Below, one piece after another: positions 26,397 through 38,131 of a stretch of 64,000 nt of DNA. Positions within the stretch are counted from its first letter, which is position 1. Every line of letters begins with the position of its first letter. The notes below the pieces were generated by a model that saw only the letters and a program-made list of their open reading frames with translations, had not been told where the DNA came from and did not search any database. The DNA comes from Eutypa lata. Its lineage: Eukaryota > Ascomycota > Sordariomycetes > Xylariales > Diatrypaceae. The DNA lies in contig JAKULF010000006.1 of the NCBI GenBank assembly GCA_022661535.1, positions 1,731,001 through 1,795,000 on the forward strand, read 5' to 3'. Position numbers and translations under genes: made by a program.

Positions 26397-27631
26397 ATGG
26401 CGCCGACTTTTTTTGTCTCGTGGGAGTTGTGGCAGCAGATGACCTTCGTAAGCCCCCGAAACAATATACCTACTGTGGTTTGACGAGCACTAACTTGAGA
26501 AAGGTGCTGGCTTGCGCTATCGTGGTGGTCTTCTGTGTTGGTTTGCTCAAACTCTGGCATAGCAATAGGTTATTAAAGAAGCACATGATTCTCGATGAAG
26601 AGAAACAGGCAAGGCAGCAAGAAATGCGCAGGAGCGGGCTTCCCATCGGCAAGCGGATGGACATCCCTTTTGGTGTTCGTGCTATCCAGAGCGGCATAGA
26701 AGTCGATGGTATTTGGATCTCGAGACCTGGAACCCCTGCCGACTCAGAAGGAATTGGAGCAGCTTCGACGCTCATTGGAAGTGTTAGCGAATTGAAAGGA
26801 AAGGAAAAGGTTGTTCCTGTCACTGGCGGTCTTCGAACACCTACGACGGCAGTGATTGAAGTAGAACCGACCCCGAATCAGAGCCCAACACCGAGCTTAC
26901 TAGACCGCAATGATCCAATATACGCGCCTGCGCCCTTAAGAATATCCCACGTTGGACCACAGTCGACCTATAGACCAACACATTCGTCGCAGCGCCACCT
27001 GAATACATCTACCGACACAACTCGTCTGGGCTCGTTACCCCAGTTTGAAGTGGCAAGTAGGGCCCCAAGACTCGAGACTTATATCCCGACTTCATCGTTG
27101 TCGGCAGAGCAGAATGGCGCGTACAGACCAATGAAGCGTAGTTCAGGCTCATTTGACGACGAGGATCTCGAAGAATATCAGGTCCCATCCCTAAGATATC
27201 AGGATCGACCTCTCGTCCCACCGCCTCGAAGACGAAGTCCCTTTGACGACTCAGAGCTGGATACGGACTACACACAGAGGGGTGGCTATTTTGCAGGGGT
27301 AGAGGCAGAGCCCGAGAGGAGAAGAGACCTATTCGAAAGTGTCGAATTGGAAGGGAACCCCCGCGATCCCCAAACTGTTCATCATCGTGCCAACAACTCA
27401 TACGAGTCCGCAGATTCCCAAATGAGGCTTCCTCAGCGTTCATATTCTGGCGAGACACATGTGAACGTATCATCACGAAGAGTTAACGCCGGCTTTGAGG
27501 TGCTACCGGCAGGGACTTTCAGCAGGTCTAACAGTCAAGCGGATATGGAAAGCAGTGAACCCAATCGAAGCCGCAATAGGATTTCCAATGTCACGAACAG
27601 GCTTCATAAGAAAGGCCACAACCGATCATAA
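26397..27631 (+). CDS. Single-pass membrane protein, fungal, function unknown
   Basis: Exons 26397-26447 and 26504-27631 give 392 residues. The first exon is 17 codons (MAPTFFVSWELWQQMTF) and joins VLACAIVVVFCVGLLKLW across a 56 bp intron with GTAAGC donor and CACTAAC branch site. The join makes one transmembrane helix at about residues 16-35, followed by a charged stretch (DEEKQARQQEMRRSG) and IPFGVRAIQSGIEVDGIW. The rest is a disordered Ser/Pro/Arg-rich tail, probably cytosolic. I recall similar fungal proteins with this start but know no function. Reading the second exon's frame upstream without splicing gives a longer but false N-terminus. The gene is followed by RAD51 about 0.9 kb away on the same strand. 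Confidence 0.82.
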
Positions 27632-28559
27632 TGATGAGACGTGAGAGGAGAAAGGAGGAAGTAAAAGCACAGTTTGTACATATAAGCACGGTCGACTGAA
27701 GATGGAATAAGGTGCGGCTGACGCCCTGACGCGGCGCATGGGGTCGTCCGCATTTAGACTTAGCTCCGCCACACTAACATGCACGGGAATGTAGAATGCA
27801 TCTGCTCAGGCGATGGTTACTGGCTGTTTGCATCATAAAGAAGGCTCGCATCCAATACGGCGTTTAAAGAGGGAGGGTCACGGCGGCAAATCTCTTGGTA
27901 AATGAATGCTCTTAATGTTCTGCATGACGGACGTCCGAATGATGGAATAGGTACTTCGAGGAAGGTTTGATAATCACCGCATACGATTAAACATGTTGGC
28001 GCTTATTAGTACTAGAATAATATTAAACAAAATTTCGATGGCATCAATCACTACGAAACATGAGCTTGAACGATGTAAATCCTCGGCTAGACTATGATGA
28101 TAAATGTTTTGTTTACGCAGCCATATCGCACATACAAAGTAAGTTGGATGCCATAATGCTTAGCGCAAAACGACTTGATGGTGACCAATAGGCATGGAAC
28201 TAGTCAGCTTGTATGGGGCGTTCATTAACTTCAAATAGTGGATGGCATCGCGATTTCCTCATTCTGCTTTACCATCGGTTTCTCTAGTAGTGCTTACCTG
28301 ACATATTTAAGCTCAGTGCCTAGTCACGTGATACCGCGCCGCATTTCAATTATCGATTTTGTTTTCTCCCCACCAAGCTCGCCACACGTTCCGCGTCGAC
28401 GCGTCCTTCCAACGACCCATCTTCTAATTCCCAATTGCCTTCACCACAACCCTTGATCTTTCCGAGGTAGCCATCTTTTGATAATTGCGCCCCCGTTTCT
28501 TCGTCTATCAGCGCCTTACGAAGATTAGTGCTGTAAGCGCTTTCAACTGCAACGAAAAG
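27632..28559. other. Intergenic, upstream of RAD51
   Basis: No gene seen. The last 200 bases before RAD51 are pyrimidine-rich, as is common in fungal promoters and leaders. Confidence 0.5.
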
Positions 28560-29728
28560 ATGGCGGAAGAATACGAGAATAGCCAGGCGGGTGATGAGAG
28601 CGGAGTGACCGGTCCTGGCGCCCCAACACCTCTCAGTGCGCTTGAAGTAAGTTTAACTCATTCAAATAGCAGATGAACTACAGTTACTGACACAGCCTTT
28701 AAGGGTCTTGCGGGCCTTACAAAGCGTGATATTCAGCTGGTGATGGATGGAGGCTATCAAACTGTCGAGTCCGTTGCCTATACTCCGAGACGGACTCTTG
28801 AGCAAGTGAAGGGTATCTCCGAACAGAAAGCCGCAAAAATCCTTGCCGAAGGTCAGTTTTCTCAACCTGAACATGCTTGCTGTTTTCATTTCTCCTTTCT
28901 AACATTTGAATAGCTTCTAAGCTGGTACCTATGGGCTTCACGACTGCGACTGAGATGCACCAGAGAAGAAGTGAACTCATTTCTATCTCGACTGGATCAA
29001 AGAACCTGGATACTTTACTGGCTGGTGGTGTTGAGACCGGCTCAGTGACAGAACTCTTTGGCGAATTCCGAACCGGAAAAAGTCAGATCTGTCATACACT
29101 GGCAGTCACTTGCCAATTGCCCTTTGATATGGGAGGTGGCGAAGGCAAATGCCTTTACATTGACACTGAAGGCACTTTCAGACCGGTACGTCTGCTCGCT
29201 GTCGCCAACCGCTACGGTCTTTCCGGCGAAGAGGTTCTCGATAACGTAGCCTATGCGAGGGCTTATAACTCAGACCACCAACTTCAACTGCTAAATCAGG
29301 CATCGGCGATGATGTGTGAGACGAGATTTTCTCTTCTCATCGTGGACAGTGCGACATCCCTATACCGAACGGACTTTCTAGGCCGAGGAGAGCTGTCATC
29401 GCGCCAAACACATCTAGCTAAGTTTATGCGTACTCTGCAAAGACTAGCAGACGAGTTTGGAATCGCTGTAGTTATCACCAACCAGGTCGTCGCTCAAGTG
29501 GATGGTGGACCCAGCGCCATGTTTAACCCCGACCCGAAGAAGCCCATCGGTGGTAACATCATTGCCCATGCAAGTACCACCAGAATTAGTCTGAAGAAGG
29601 GTCGTGCTGAGACACGTATTGCCAAGATCTACGACAGCCCTTGTTTGCCGGAAAGTGATTGTCTTTTTTCCATCAACGAGGATGGTATTGGAGATCCTGC
29701 TCCAAAGGACATGCCCGACAAGGATTAA
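28560..29728 (+). CDS. RAD51: DNA recombinase RAD51 (uvsC / mei-3 orthologue)
   Basis: Rad51 forms filaments on single-stranded DNA and drives strand exchange in recombinational repair. Exons 28560-28646, 28704-28851 and 28914-29728 give 349 residues, the normal fungal length. The N-terminal helix-hairpin-helix region reads [20 protein letters not shown] and [20 protein letters not shown] across intron 2. The RecA core has Walker A GEFRTGKS (128-135), Walker B LLIVDS with Asp 223, and the L2-side strings [11 protein letters not shown] and [16 protein letters not shown]. Intron sizes are 57 and 62 bp. The start is the first ATG in frame and gives MAEEYEN, as in relatives. No key residue is missing. 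Confidence 0.97.
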
Positions 29729-30386
29729 TTGCAATCCTACACATTTACGACAAACTGGCTGATGAAGACAAAACCTTGAAGACCGTGGGCATGAAGCACG
29801 ATATGAGGGAATGATAGAGGCTAATAACGATATGCATGATTTTCGGCGTTTGGAAGGTCTCATGAGCATTTATAGTTGCCTTCCTGGCTGTTACAACTAA
29901 TACCTACATACCAACTACCTATTTACCTATGTACATACTTTGCATTGTACGGAGGATTGCGTGTTTGCTGCTTAGTATAGATCAACGAACGTGTCATCTT
30001 AATCCCTTGCAACCAAGCCTACGCGATTAGACAGTTAATTCCATAATTACCTAGACAAAAAGAACAATGATGAACTTGCCTACATCATGGGTACCTAGGC
30101 TGCTAGGCAACTGCTATATGTACATTCCTAACAGCCTAACTCATGTAGAGGTGATAACAGTTGTGAGATCCCATTTTGACACCTGCAAACAGCTGTCAAA
30201 CACTAGCTGGCTAGGTACGAAGTACATACATACTAGGTAGCTATGGCATGGATGCTAACTGCAGTCTTTCATCGCGTCCAAAATACTTCTACAAACCAAC
30301 AACCGCGTCTACAGAACATTTCAGTCCCCTCCAGGCTACCAAAGAAAATATTCGGCAGTTTGGGCGCAGGTCTTGATGGATTGACG
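29729..30386. other. Intergenic, upstream of NUP120
   Basis: No gene seen. Several TACCTA/TAGGTA motifs lie at 29900-30240. The last 144 bases (30243-30386) stay open in the NUP120 frame from an upstream ATG and could extend that protein by 48 residues. Confidence 0.5.
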
Positions 30387-33300
30387 ATGGCGTATAAAGA
30401 AACTCGGCTGAATTTCGAGCCGTCTTCGAGCGCCTTAGTAGTCAACCTAAATCTCCCTTCGACCGCCAACGGGGGACGGAATAGACGGCGAGCAAATGGA
30501 TCCCTAGATAAATCTCATGCACAGGCAGAGAGCGATGACCTACGAGCCCGAACCTGCGCTACCGCTTCGTCTACTTACCATAGGAAACACCATGCTTACC
30601 CTAAGAGCTTCCTCTGGCGACTCCTCGAAGACGACACAATTTTAAGCATCCGAGCCATTGATATCCTCCGCCCGGAAAAGATTGCCGACACAAATCTCGT
30701 TCTGAACTTCCACTTCGCGCACCCCATCAGGCCAGGCTGTATTGCACTGACTGACCCCCAAGACCACGATGCGCTAACGATCTTCGTCCTCGATACCGCC
30801 AACCAGTTATACACCCTCTTCTTACGTCCCGAGTCATTCCGCAAACGCTCATTTGCTGAGACTGGCCTTGGAGATGCTTGCAAAATCCACGTACCTAACG
30901 GCTTGAAGGTTAAGCGCCCTTACAAGCTCTATGCTATCAATAACGATCAACTTATCACTACTTTGTCTGATGGTGGCTTGATTCGTTTCGACAGGAACAA
31001 GGCACAGAATGCCACTCAGATTCCCTGGAAGGAAACATTCTATAATTCCAAGAGATGGGTTCATGGTGTCGCTGCAACTTTTTGGGGGACAGCCTCTAAC
31101 CTAGATACCACCACAGCCCTGACGGCAGCTCAGACAACTCTGGGAAATACTGGCGCATCTTTTCTCTTCACAGTCTGTCTCGATCATCGCTTGCGGGTTT
31201 GGAACCTTAATAGCGGGCAAATTCTCGATGCCATGGATCTCTTGAACGCTGAGAGAAACCCCCAGGAGACAGGGAAGTGGCAGTTAGATCCATCGCAGAC
31301 GAATCTAATCCGTATTGTTGGCGAAATAGAAGGGGAGCGGTTATGTGTAACCTATTCTCCAGTCGGATCCGGGGAGTTCAAGTTTTGGAGACTACGGTCT
31401 GACGATGCTGATTCTGTCAACATTAACGACATGTTCCCGAGCCTCCATTTAGTCCCCAAGCCTCCATCCGGATCTGATGTGTGGACACTAGCAGATTTTA
31501 CCGTGGATCAGAAACTTGACGGCGGCTTGCACAGCATTATCCGAATGTGGGCGCTCTGGAAGAACAACATGGCCTACCGAGTTCAACATTTGGAATTCAC
31601 AATTGCGCATGGCGATCCTGAAACGAATGAGATTCACGATGCATGGCATAATCGCTGGTCCACTGTCTATTCTGATACCACGATCTCGACTGCACAAGCA
31701 TCTGGACCAACAGATTCTACCGATGTCACCGAAAAATGGCTTCGCATTATTCTCGCGCCTGGAAAATTTCCAAGCGCCACCGTCCAAGCCGCGCTGAACG
31801 CCTATGAACGAGCTATTGGTAAACCCCGTGGAAGTTCTCGCAGCCCCCGGAGTATAAGCGAGGAAATATGCTCTGCCATCGCATTTACCTCCTCTCTGAA
31901 GCGGAGCTCGACAGGCGAGATGGACAATGAACAGTTCCGAGTTGGAAGCGAATCACAATGGCGCAGATTTTACAGAATCTTGATTGAATTAGATAAGCCG
32001 AGAGGAGAAGCGCTAGCACTGGCTTATGAGCCTGATGCGAGAATGCCTTGGGTTGTATGCGCTGATCGTATATCGGCCATTAGAGATTGCAGTGATCTGG
32101 AATCAATCTATCATTATCCTGTTCCACGCGATCCCGTATCAACCTTGATTTCTACTGGGCGGAACTTTTTAGAATGCTTCTCGGATGGCATGTTGCAAAT
32201 ATGCAACTCCGTTTTGCGTTCCGAGCTGTTCGAGGAAACGACCAAGACTGATTATGAAAGAATCCAGTACTTCTCAGATAAGGCAGGATTCTGGCGTCAG
32301 ATTTCGGATGAGGATTGCGCACAAGTAACTGAGGCTCTTGGCCAGAACTTCAACTCAGTATCAACACAGCTTTACGACAGACTCGTCGAAAGGTGCAACC
32401 AACCTTCAGGAAAGGAGGCATCTTATCCCCTCACCGAGTTCGGGCAAAAGGTTACTCTCAAATCCACCGAAGATTTAGTTGAACTGCAGTGGAATGTCTG
32501 TTTCAGTCAGCTCATCCTTTTGGTGCATATGGAATACGAGTTTGACGAGCCCGAAGAGGCTCTACATAATCGAGTTGACATCGGATCTGTCTACAGGTCC
32601 CTTATCGACTCGCTTCGGAGACTTGAGCTCATTCGGTGGCTATCTAATACCCAACTCTCGATTCCGCTATTGTCAAACTCAGACAGATCTAATTCAACCG
32701 CATTGGAATCTTCAACGTCAACAAAGCGCCCGTCGGATGACTTTAGTCTAATTACGGCTCTCGAAGCTAACGTGGCATACCTCTTGGGATTCCACAGCAT
32801 CGAATCGACGCAATCAAGCATTGCAGAAGTTGCGGCGGACCTCTGTGCAGCAGATAGCAGTATTGAATTGTATCCCCATATAATACAATGCGCTTTGCTC
32901 GTCCAGGAGAGGTCAGATCTTGCTATAGGTCTCAGTCCTCTATGCAATGAGACCCCGTTCTCCACCTACGTTCAGGGTCGAGTACATCTTGCCCTGAGGG
33001 ATCTCACTACAGCTGCAACATTCTTCAAGAAGGCAGCCTATGGCATGAGTAAGTCTGAAGACTGAACAATATCTAAAGCTAATGCTTTGCTGACTTAACA
33101 TATAGGCGTATCGTCGAACAAATCAGAAGGCCGACACAGCTGCGGCCTAATCAACCACACCGAGTGGCCTCTCCTTTACGCAGGGCTAGCGCGCTACTAC
33201 GCGCACATCGTCTCGCTCTACGAGAGGCACAAGGCCTACTCCTACGTGGTCGATTTCTCCCGCCTCTCCCTCCAATTCATCCCCAACAGCAACAAGACCC

Positions 33301-34097
33301 CCGACAGCGACAACAACACCAACACGGACACGGACATGAATGCGCTCCTCCGTACAGAGATGCAATCGCGCCTCTTCAGCGGCGCAACCGCGACGTCGCA
33401 GTTCGAGCTCGCCCACGCGACGCTCGTCGCCATGCGCCGCCGCCACGGCGACGGCGGCAGCGACCGCGCCCAGGCCCTGCAGCACTCGTGCCTCCAGCGC
33501 TTGGTGCACGCCATGTGCGACGGCCTGCACGCGGCCGAGCTGGCCTCCCTGCCGTTCCCCGGCCCCCTGGGCGCCGCCGTCGACGAGATCCTCGCGCGCC
33601 GCTGCCACGACGCCGTCGATGTCGTCACGGGCTCCCCGCCCTACCACCAGATCCTGTACGCGTGGCGCGTGCGCCGCAACGATTACCGTGGCGCCGCGGC
33701 CGTGCTGCTCGATCGCATTCAGAAGTTGAGGATGAGAGGGGAGGGCGATGCGAGATTAGCTGCTGCGGATGGCGGCGGCGGTGGTGGTGCTGGTGGTGAA
33801 GGAGGGGATGATGGGGGTGTTGGTGGGGGTAGAGGTGATGGTGGTGTCGATGTGCTCGATACCCCCGTTACGAGACAGTACCTCATGCTCATCAATGTGC
33901 TGAGTTGCGTCGACCAGAAGCAGGCTTGGATTGCGACGAGCGACGGTTTTGGCGGCCGTGACGATGCGAGGAAGAAGCGCAAGGTCGTCACGCTCGCCGA
34001 CGTCCGCAAGGAGTACCAGGACGAGCTGGATCGCATCGCCGCTATTCAGAATAACCAGTTCGGGTTCGCGGCCGGCGACGAGATGGATATCTTGTGA
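30387..34097 (+). CDS. NUP120: Nucleoporin NUP120/NUP160 (Y-complex scaffold)
   Basis: Nup120 is a beta-propeller plus alpha-helical subunit of the Nup84/Nup107 Y complex in the nuclear pore scaffold. Exons 30387-33048 and 33106-34097 give 1,217 residues. I chose the ATG giving MAYKETRLNFEP because family members start close to a YKETRL motif; an in-frame ATG at 30243 would give 1,265 residues. The N-terminal part holds the propeller (for example FTVCLDHRLRVWNLNSGQ); the C-terminal part is helical (TEWPLLYAGLARYYAHIVSL). Exon 2 contains a Gly/Asp-rich low-complexity insert at about 33770-33850. It is far richer in GC than exon 1: 50 of 60 bases at 33421-33480 against 28 of 60 at 32701-32760. 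The end KEYQDELDRIAAIQNNQFGF fits a conserved C-terminal helix. Confidence 0.9.
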
Positions 34098-34969
34098 TGA
34101 ATGGATGGATGGATGGATAGGGGAAGGGAATAATAATAAATATTAATAAAAAGGACAGAAAGGACAGAACGAAGTGAATGAACGGATGGATGGATGGATA
34201 CATGGATACATGGTCAGATGAGATGAGCTAGTGCTAGTTAGGGGTGAAAATGAAGCAAGTCTGTATGATTAAGACGAAAGAAAGAAAGAAGAAGAAGAAA
34301 GGGTTTGCTACATGTCGTGTTAGATACCTCGCGATGCGCGTTCAGGGAGTCAAGTCAAGTCAAGTCAAGTCAGGTCAATTTATTCTTCTTTTTTTCGTTC
34401 ACCACTTGCAAGGGCATATGTAGCTAGCTAGGACTGAGCAAAATAAAAAGTAATGGATAACTGGCATTGATTGTTGATAGTGTATCTATCTATCCGGATT
34501 GCTATTTCGAGAATCTCGAGTATCATCCATCGTCACTATTCACGGACTTGCTTCATGTCTTGCTTGGTTTTTTAGGTTAATCAAATTAAATTAACTAACT
34601 GTCTCTTAACGTCAATAATGCCTCTTGTGATCGGAATTGAGGACTTGGAAGAAGACCGCTCGAACGCCATGCCATCCATGCCCCCAATGCTTTCTCTGTC
34701 TTAAGTCGTACTAGTAGTAGTAGTAGCAGCAGCAGCTCTCTCCTTAGACATAAAAGGGGGCGTATGGGAAGTAATAAACATTTATGTACACAAATCGACC
34801 GGACCTACAAACCACACACACGTACATACGTACGTACACACAGCACACCCCTTGCTCCTTGGAATTTATTTCACAGCCAGCCAGCCAGCCAGCCAGCCAT
34901 ACTGAGTATGAGTAACCTGCAACATTTCTTTCTTTCTTTCTTCTTTCTTTCTTCTTTTCCCCCTTTCAC
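34098..34969. other. Intergenic between convergent NUP120 and VPS26, rich in simple repeats
   Basis: This stretch carries both 3' flanks. Simple repeats include (GGAT)n at 34099-34119 and 34183-34200, a GTCAA pentamer repeat at 34349-34377, GTA/GCA triplets near 34714-34735, (CAGC)n at 34875-34899 and TTTC tracts near 34927-34957. No gene seen. Confidence 0.65.
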
Positions 34970-36433
34970 TCACGCCGCCATGGGCAGGGCCTGCCGCGTC
35001 GACTCGGGCACGCTGGTGATGGTGTTCTGGTCGGGGGCGGGCGCGTCGGGCGCCTGGCGGTACAGGATGATCTCGGACTGCTTGAAGTACCGCCGGGCGT
35101 CCTCGTCTATCAGCACCAGGCTCAGGTAGTACCGCGTCGAGAACTTCTTGTTGACGTCGCGGAACGTCGGCGTCAGGTCGAAGCCGCCGAGGAAGAGGCG
35201 GATCGGGATGGTCTCGCCGCGCGAGGGGGACCCGTCCATGATCTGTTTGTGTTTGGGGAGTTTGTTAGTTAGTCATAGTGTTTTTTTTTTTTTTTTTTTT
35301 TTTTTTTCCCTCTTCAATTGATAGATGATAGCCTCTCTATATGTATGTACGTATCTTATCACTCACCTCGAATCGCACCAGGGTCTCGCTCTCGTTGTAC
35401 TGGTTGGGGGCGGCGCCGGTGGTCTCGCGGCGGATGATGCTGAGCTCCATGTGCTTGATCTTGAGGCGGACGAGCAGGAAGTAGATGCGGCCGACGATGA
35501 CGTCCTTGAGGTGGTACTTGCTCTTGCTGTACTCGAACTCGATGTGCAGGCAGTCCTCGATGCCGACGTCCATCTTGATGCTGCTGTTCATCTCGGGCGG
35601 GACGCGGTAGCTGTAGACCCACATGTCCTTCTCGCGGATGACGTCGGCCATGCGCCGCGCCACCGTCACCCGCACGAAGTACCGCAGCTTCACGTTGATC
35701 CCGTTGTACGACTCGTACTGCTTCTCCACGTTCTTGAAGTTGAAGTCGAACGTCTGCGGGTGCTGCAGCTCCCCCGGCGCCGCCAGCTCCTGGTTCAGCG
35801 ACAGGAACTCGTAGTGGTTGCCCCGGTCGAAGAACATCTCTGTTTTTGGGTAGGGGTTACCCCCCCGCGGGTTAGCTTGTGGTCTCTAGTTGATTCCGTC
35901 GTCATCATTATCATCATCATCTTCTTCTTCTTCTTCTTCTTCTTCTTGAAAGCTGTTATAAGGCACTCTCGCCGTGTGTGTTGGTGGCTCGGTTTGGCTG
36001 GGCTCGGCCTGGCCTAGAAGGGGACAATGGGTGGAAAAGGCATCTCTTCGTAGATATCGGTGACGAACCTATAGTGCCAATGAATTGGACCTTAATTCCC
36101 GTGTGCTCTAATCGTTTGCCATCTTTCGGTCGTATCGTCACGGCGCCCTTTACAGACTCTCCATCCATGTATAGAGGCGCCTTCTCTCGCCTACTCTTGT
36201 CCAGGCGGACATCTACCATTTGCCGCTCGTCCGCATCTTCCTAAAGCAAGGGAAGGATGTTAGTAAACAGTCATAACCAAAAGAGGCGCAGAGGCGATCC
36301 TCTCATAACGTCACTCGCATGATGGACAGTTGCGCCTGAAGCAATGGGAGCTCGGAGGCGCATTCGTGGAAGCTCGGGAGGGACTTACGAAGACGATGTC
36401 GATGTCAACCGGGGTGGAGAAGAAGTACGACAT
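34970..36433 (-). CDS. VPS26: Retromer subunit VPS26
   Basis: Vps26 is the arrestin-fold subunit of the retromer core with Vps35 and Vps29; it sorts receptors from endosomes to the Golgi. Minus-strand exons 36433-36389, 36240-36069, 35839-35367 and 35242-34970 give 320 residues. Markers are MSYFFSTPVDIDIVF in exon 1, GIKVQFIGTIEMFFDRGNHY across intron 3, and RFEIMDGSPSRGETIPIRLF across intron 4. The introns are unusually long for this window (148, 229 and 124 bp). Intron 3 contains a TTC repeat (35920-35947 on the plus strand) and intron 4 contains 27 T on the plus strand (35281-35307), so an A tract in the transcript. Coding exons 3 and 4 are GC-rich. Confidence 0.96.
35281..35307. repeat. 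T27 homopolymer inside VPS26 intron 4
   Basis: Twenty-seven T in a row on the plus strand, read as poly-A in the VPS26 pre-mRNA. It does not touch the splice sites. Length calls of such tracts are often unreliable. Confidence 0.9.
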
Positions 36434-37124
36434 GTTCAATGGCACTCTATTGCAAAGGAGGGTATCACTATGTCCGCGTAATTGAAGCCGAACTCGTAGT
36501 TTGTAGGATAGGTAGAATAGCTACCTACAATACAGGAGGTAAGATATCATACGTAGTAGTTAGGTAGGTGGTATATTGTATTGACTACCTACATACCTAC
36601 CTACTCTACATATCAGAGCTTAGCCAACCAGAGCAAGGCGCAGCAGTTCGGTCAGAGCCTAAAGAGGAGCCTTCGCTCACTAATCGGGTAGCTCGGTGAA
36701 TAACCAATGAAAGATAAGACAGCCACACAGCCACAGAATGAGAGCAGCCACGGATCAGCCGAACGCACGGATCACATGTATGCACGCCAAACACGCAGCC
36801 AACCCTAAGTACCTTGTATCAATTTCCCGAAATTTTAGCACACAATGACCCTCCGAACTTGGAATTTTCAGTGTGTGGACCGAAATTCTTCATTGGAGCC
36901 GAATTTGTCAAAAGTTCAACACCTCGAACCCGCAATCGCCAAATCCCAAAGGTATGTTCTGCGCTGCCAATCCTGTGCCCAATTAATCCCGACAAGGAGT
37001 TTCTTATCCTTGAAGCTTCTTATTTCAGTAAACTCGCCAGTCGACATTGTTGGTTGTGCGAACCGGTACTAAATTTTATCATCATCAACTAGGTCGACTT
37101 TCTCCCCCCAGAACCACAGTCAAG
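36434..37124. promoter_or_regulatory. Divergent promoter region, VPS26 / RPL9, with a likely RPL9 5'-UTR intron
   Basis: The VPS26 side (about 36500-36610) is dense in TACCTA/TAGGTA repeats. On the RPL9 side, GTATGT at 36952 and a pyrimidine-rich CCCCCCAG ending at 37111 fit a 160 bp leader intron, leaving AACCACAGTCAAG before the ATG. Leader introns are common in fungal ribosomal protein genes; this one is inferred, not shown. Confidence 0.5.
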
Positions 37125-38131
37125 ATGCGGTACATCCACAGCCAGGAGACTCTGGAGATTCCCGAGGGAGGTACGTCGTCATATTCCAGCTTTATACCTT
37201 TTGCGACAGAGGGAATGAGGGGAAAATACCCAAAATCGGAATTTATGGGTGGTAGATTATGTCACGAATAGTCGACCTAGATTCGGACATCTACTAGACG
37301 GGAAGGAGTTCATTGCGATACCGAACGATTACTAACAGATGATTTTCCGAACAGTCAAGGTCCACATCAAGTCGAGGAATGTCACCGTCGAGGGCCCCCG
37401 AGGTACGAATATTCTGACCGGTTTTATATTTGCGAGTGGGGAGGGGGATTCTAACCACAAAAACAATTATAGGCAAGCTCTCCAAGGACCTGAGCCATTT
37501 GGCTGTCAACTTCTCCCAGCCAAAGAAGGATGTCATCGGCATCGAGATCCACCACGGCTCGCGCAAGAATGTCGCTACCCTCCGAACCGTCCGAACCCAC
37601 ATCAACAACCTGATCATCGGTGTCACGAAGGGCTTCAAGTACAAGATGCGATACGTCTACGCCCATTTCCCCATCAACGTCAACCTTGACAAGAACAACG
37701 AGACGGGCAACTTTGAGGTCGAGATCCGGTATGTCTTCATGTGGTTTTTGAGAGCATACACCTCACATCAGCAGCGATGGTGGGGTAGGATGCGGTGGCT
37801 TGGAACAGACGTACTGACTTGTTTGGCTACAGAAACTTCATTGGCGAGAAGCTCGTCCGGAGAGTCGTTATGCAGCCCGGTGTTGATGTCGAGGTCTCGA
37901 AGACGCAGAAAGATGAGCTGGTCCTACTAGGCAACTCCCTGGAGAACGTCTCGCAAAGTGCAGCAGATATCCAGCAGATCTGCAAGGTCCGAAACAAGGA
38001 TATCCGAAAGGTATGCTGACCAACCATTCTAGCGCATGTCTTATCTTGTTTCTTATGCTAATCTATTTAAAAAATTACAGTTCTTGGACGGCATGTACGT
38101 GTCGGAGAAGGGCAACGTCGTCAACGAGTAA
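37125..38131 (+). CDS. RPL9: 60S ribosomal protein L9 (uL6)
   Basis: uL6 is a structural protein of the large ribosomal subunit near the sarcin-ricin region. Five exons (37125-37170, 37355-37402, 37473-37728, 37833-38010, 38081-38131) give 192 residues, the standard eukaryotic length. Markers are [62 protein letters not shown] and the end [16 protein letters not shown]. Introns are 184, 70, 104 and 70 bp. Intron-rich structure and strongly biased C-ending codons fit a highly expressed ribosomal gene. No C/D-box snoRNA was recognised in intron 1. Confidence 0.97.

Noticed and set aside
33186..33799. Arg/Pro/Ala-rich overlapping open frames within NUP120 exon 2
   Set aside because: Composition reflects GC-rich out-of-frame reading; only the NUP120 frame joins in phase with exon 1.
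37171..37354. snoRNA inside RPL9 intron 1
   Set aside because: No convincing C box and D box pair with terminal stem was found.
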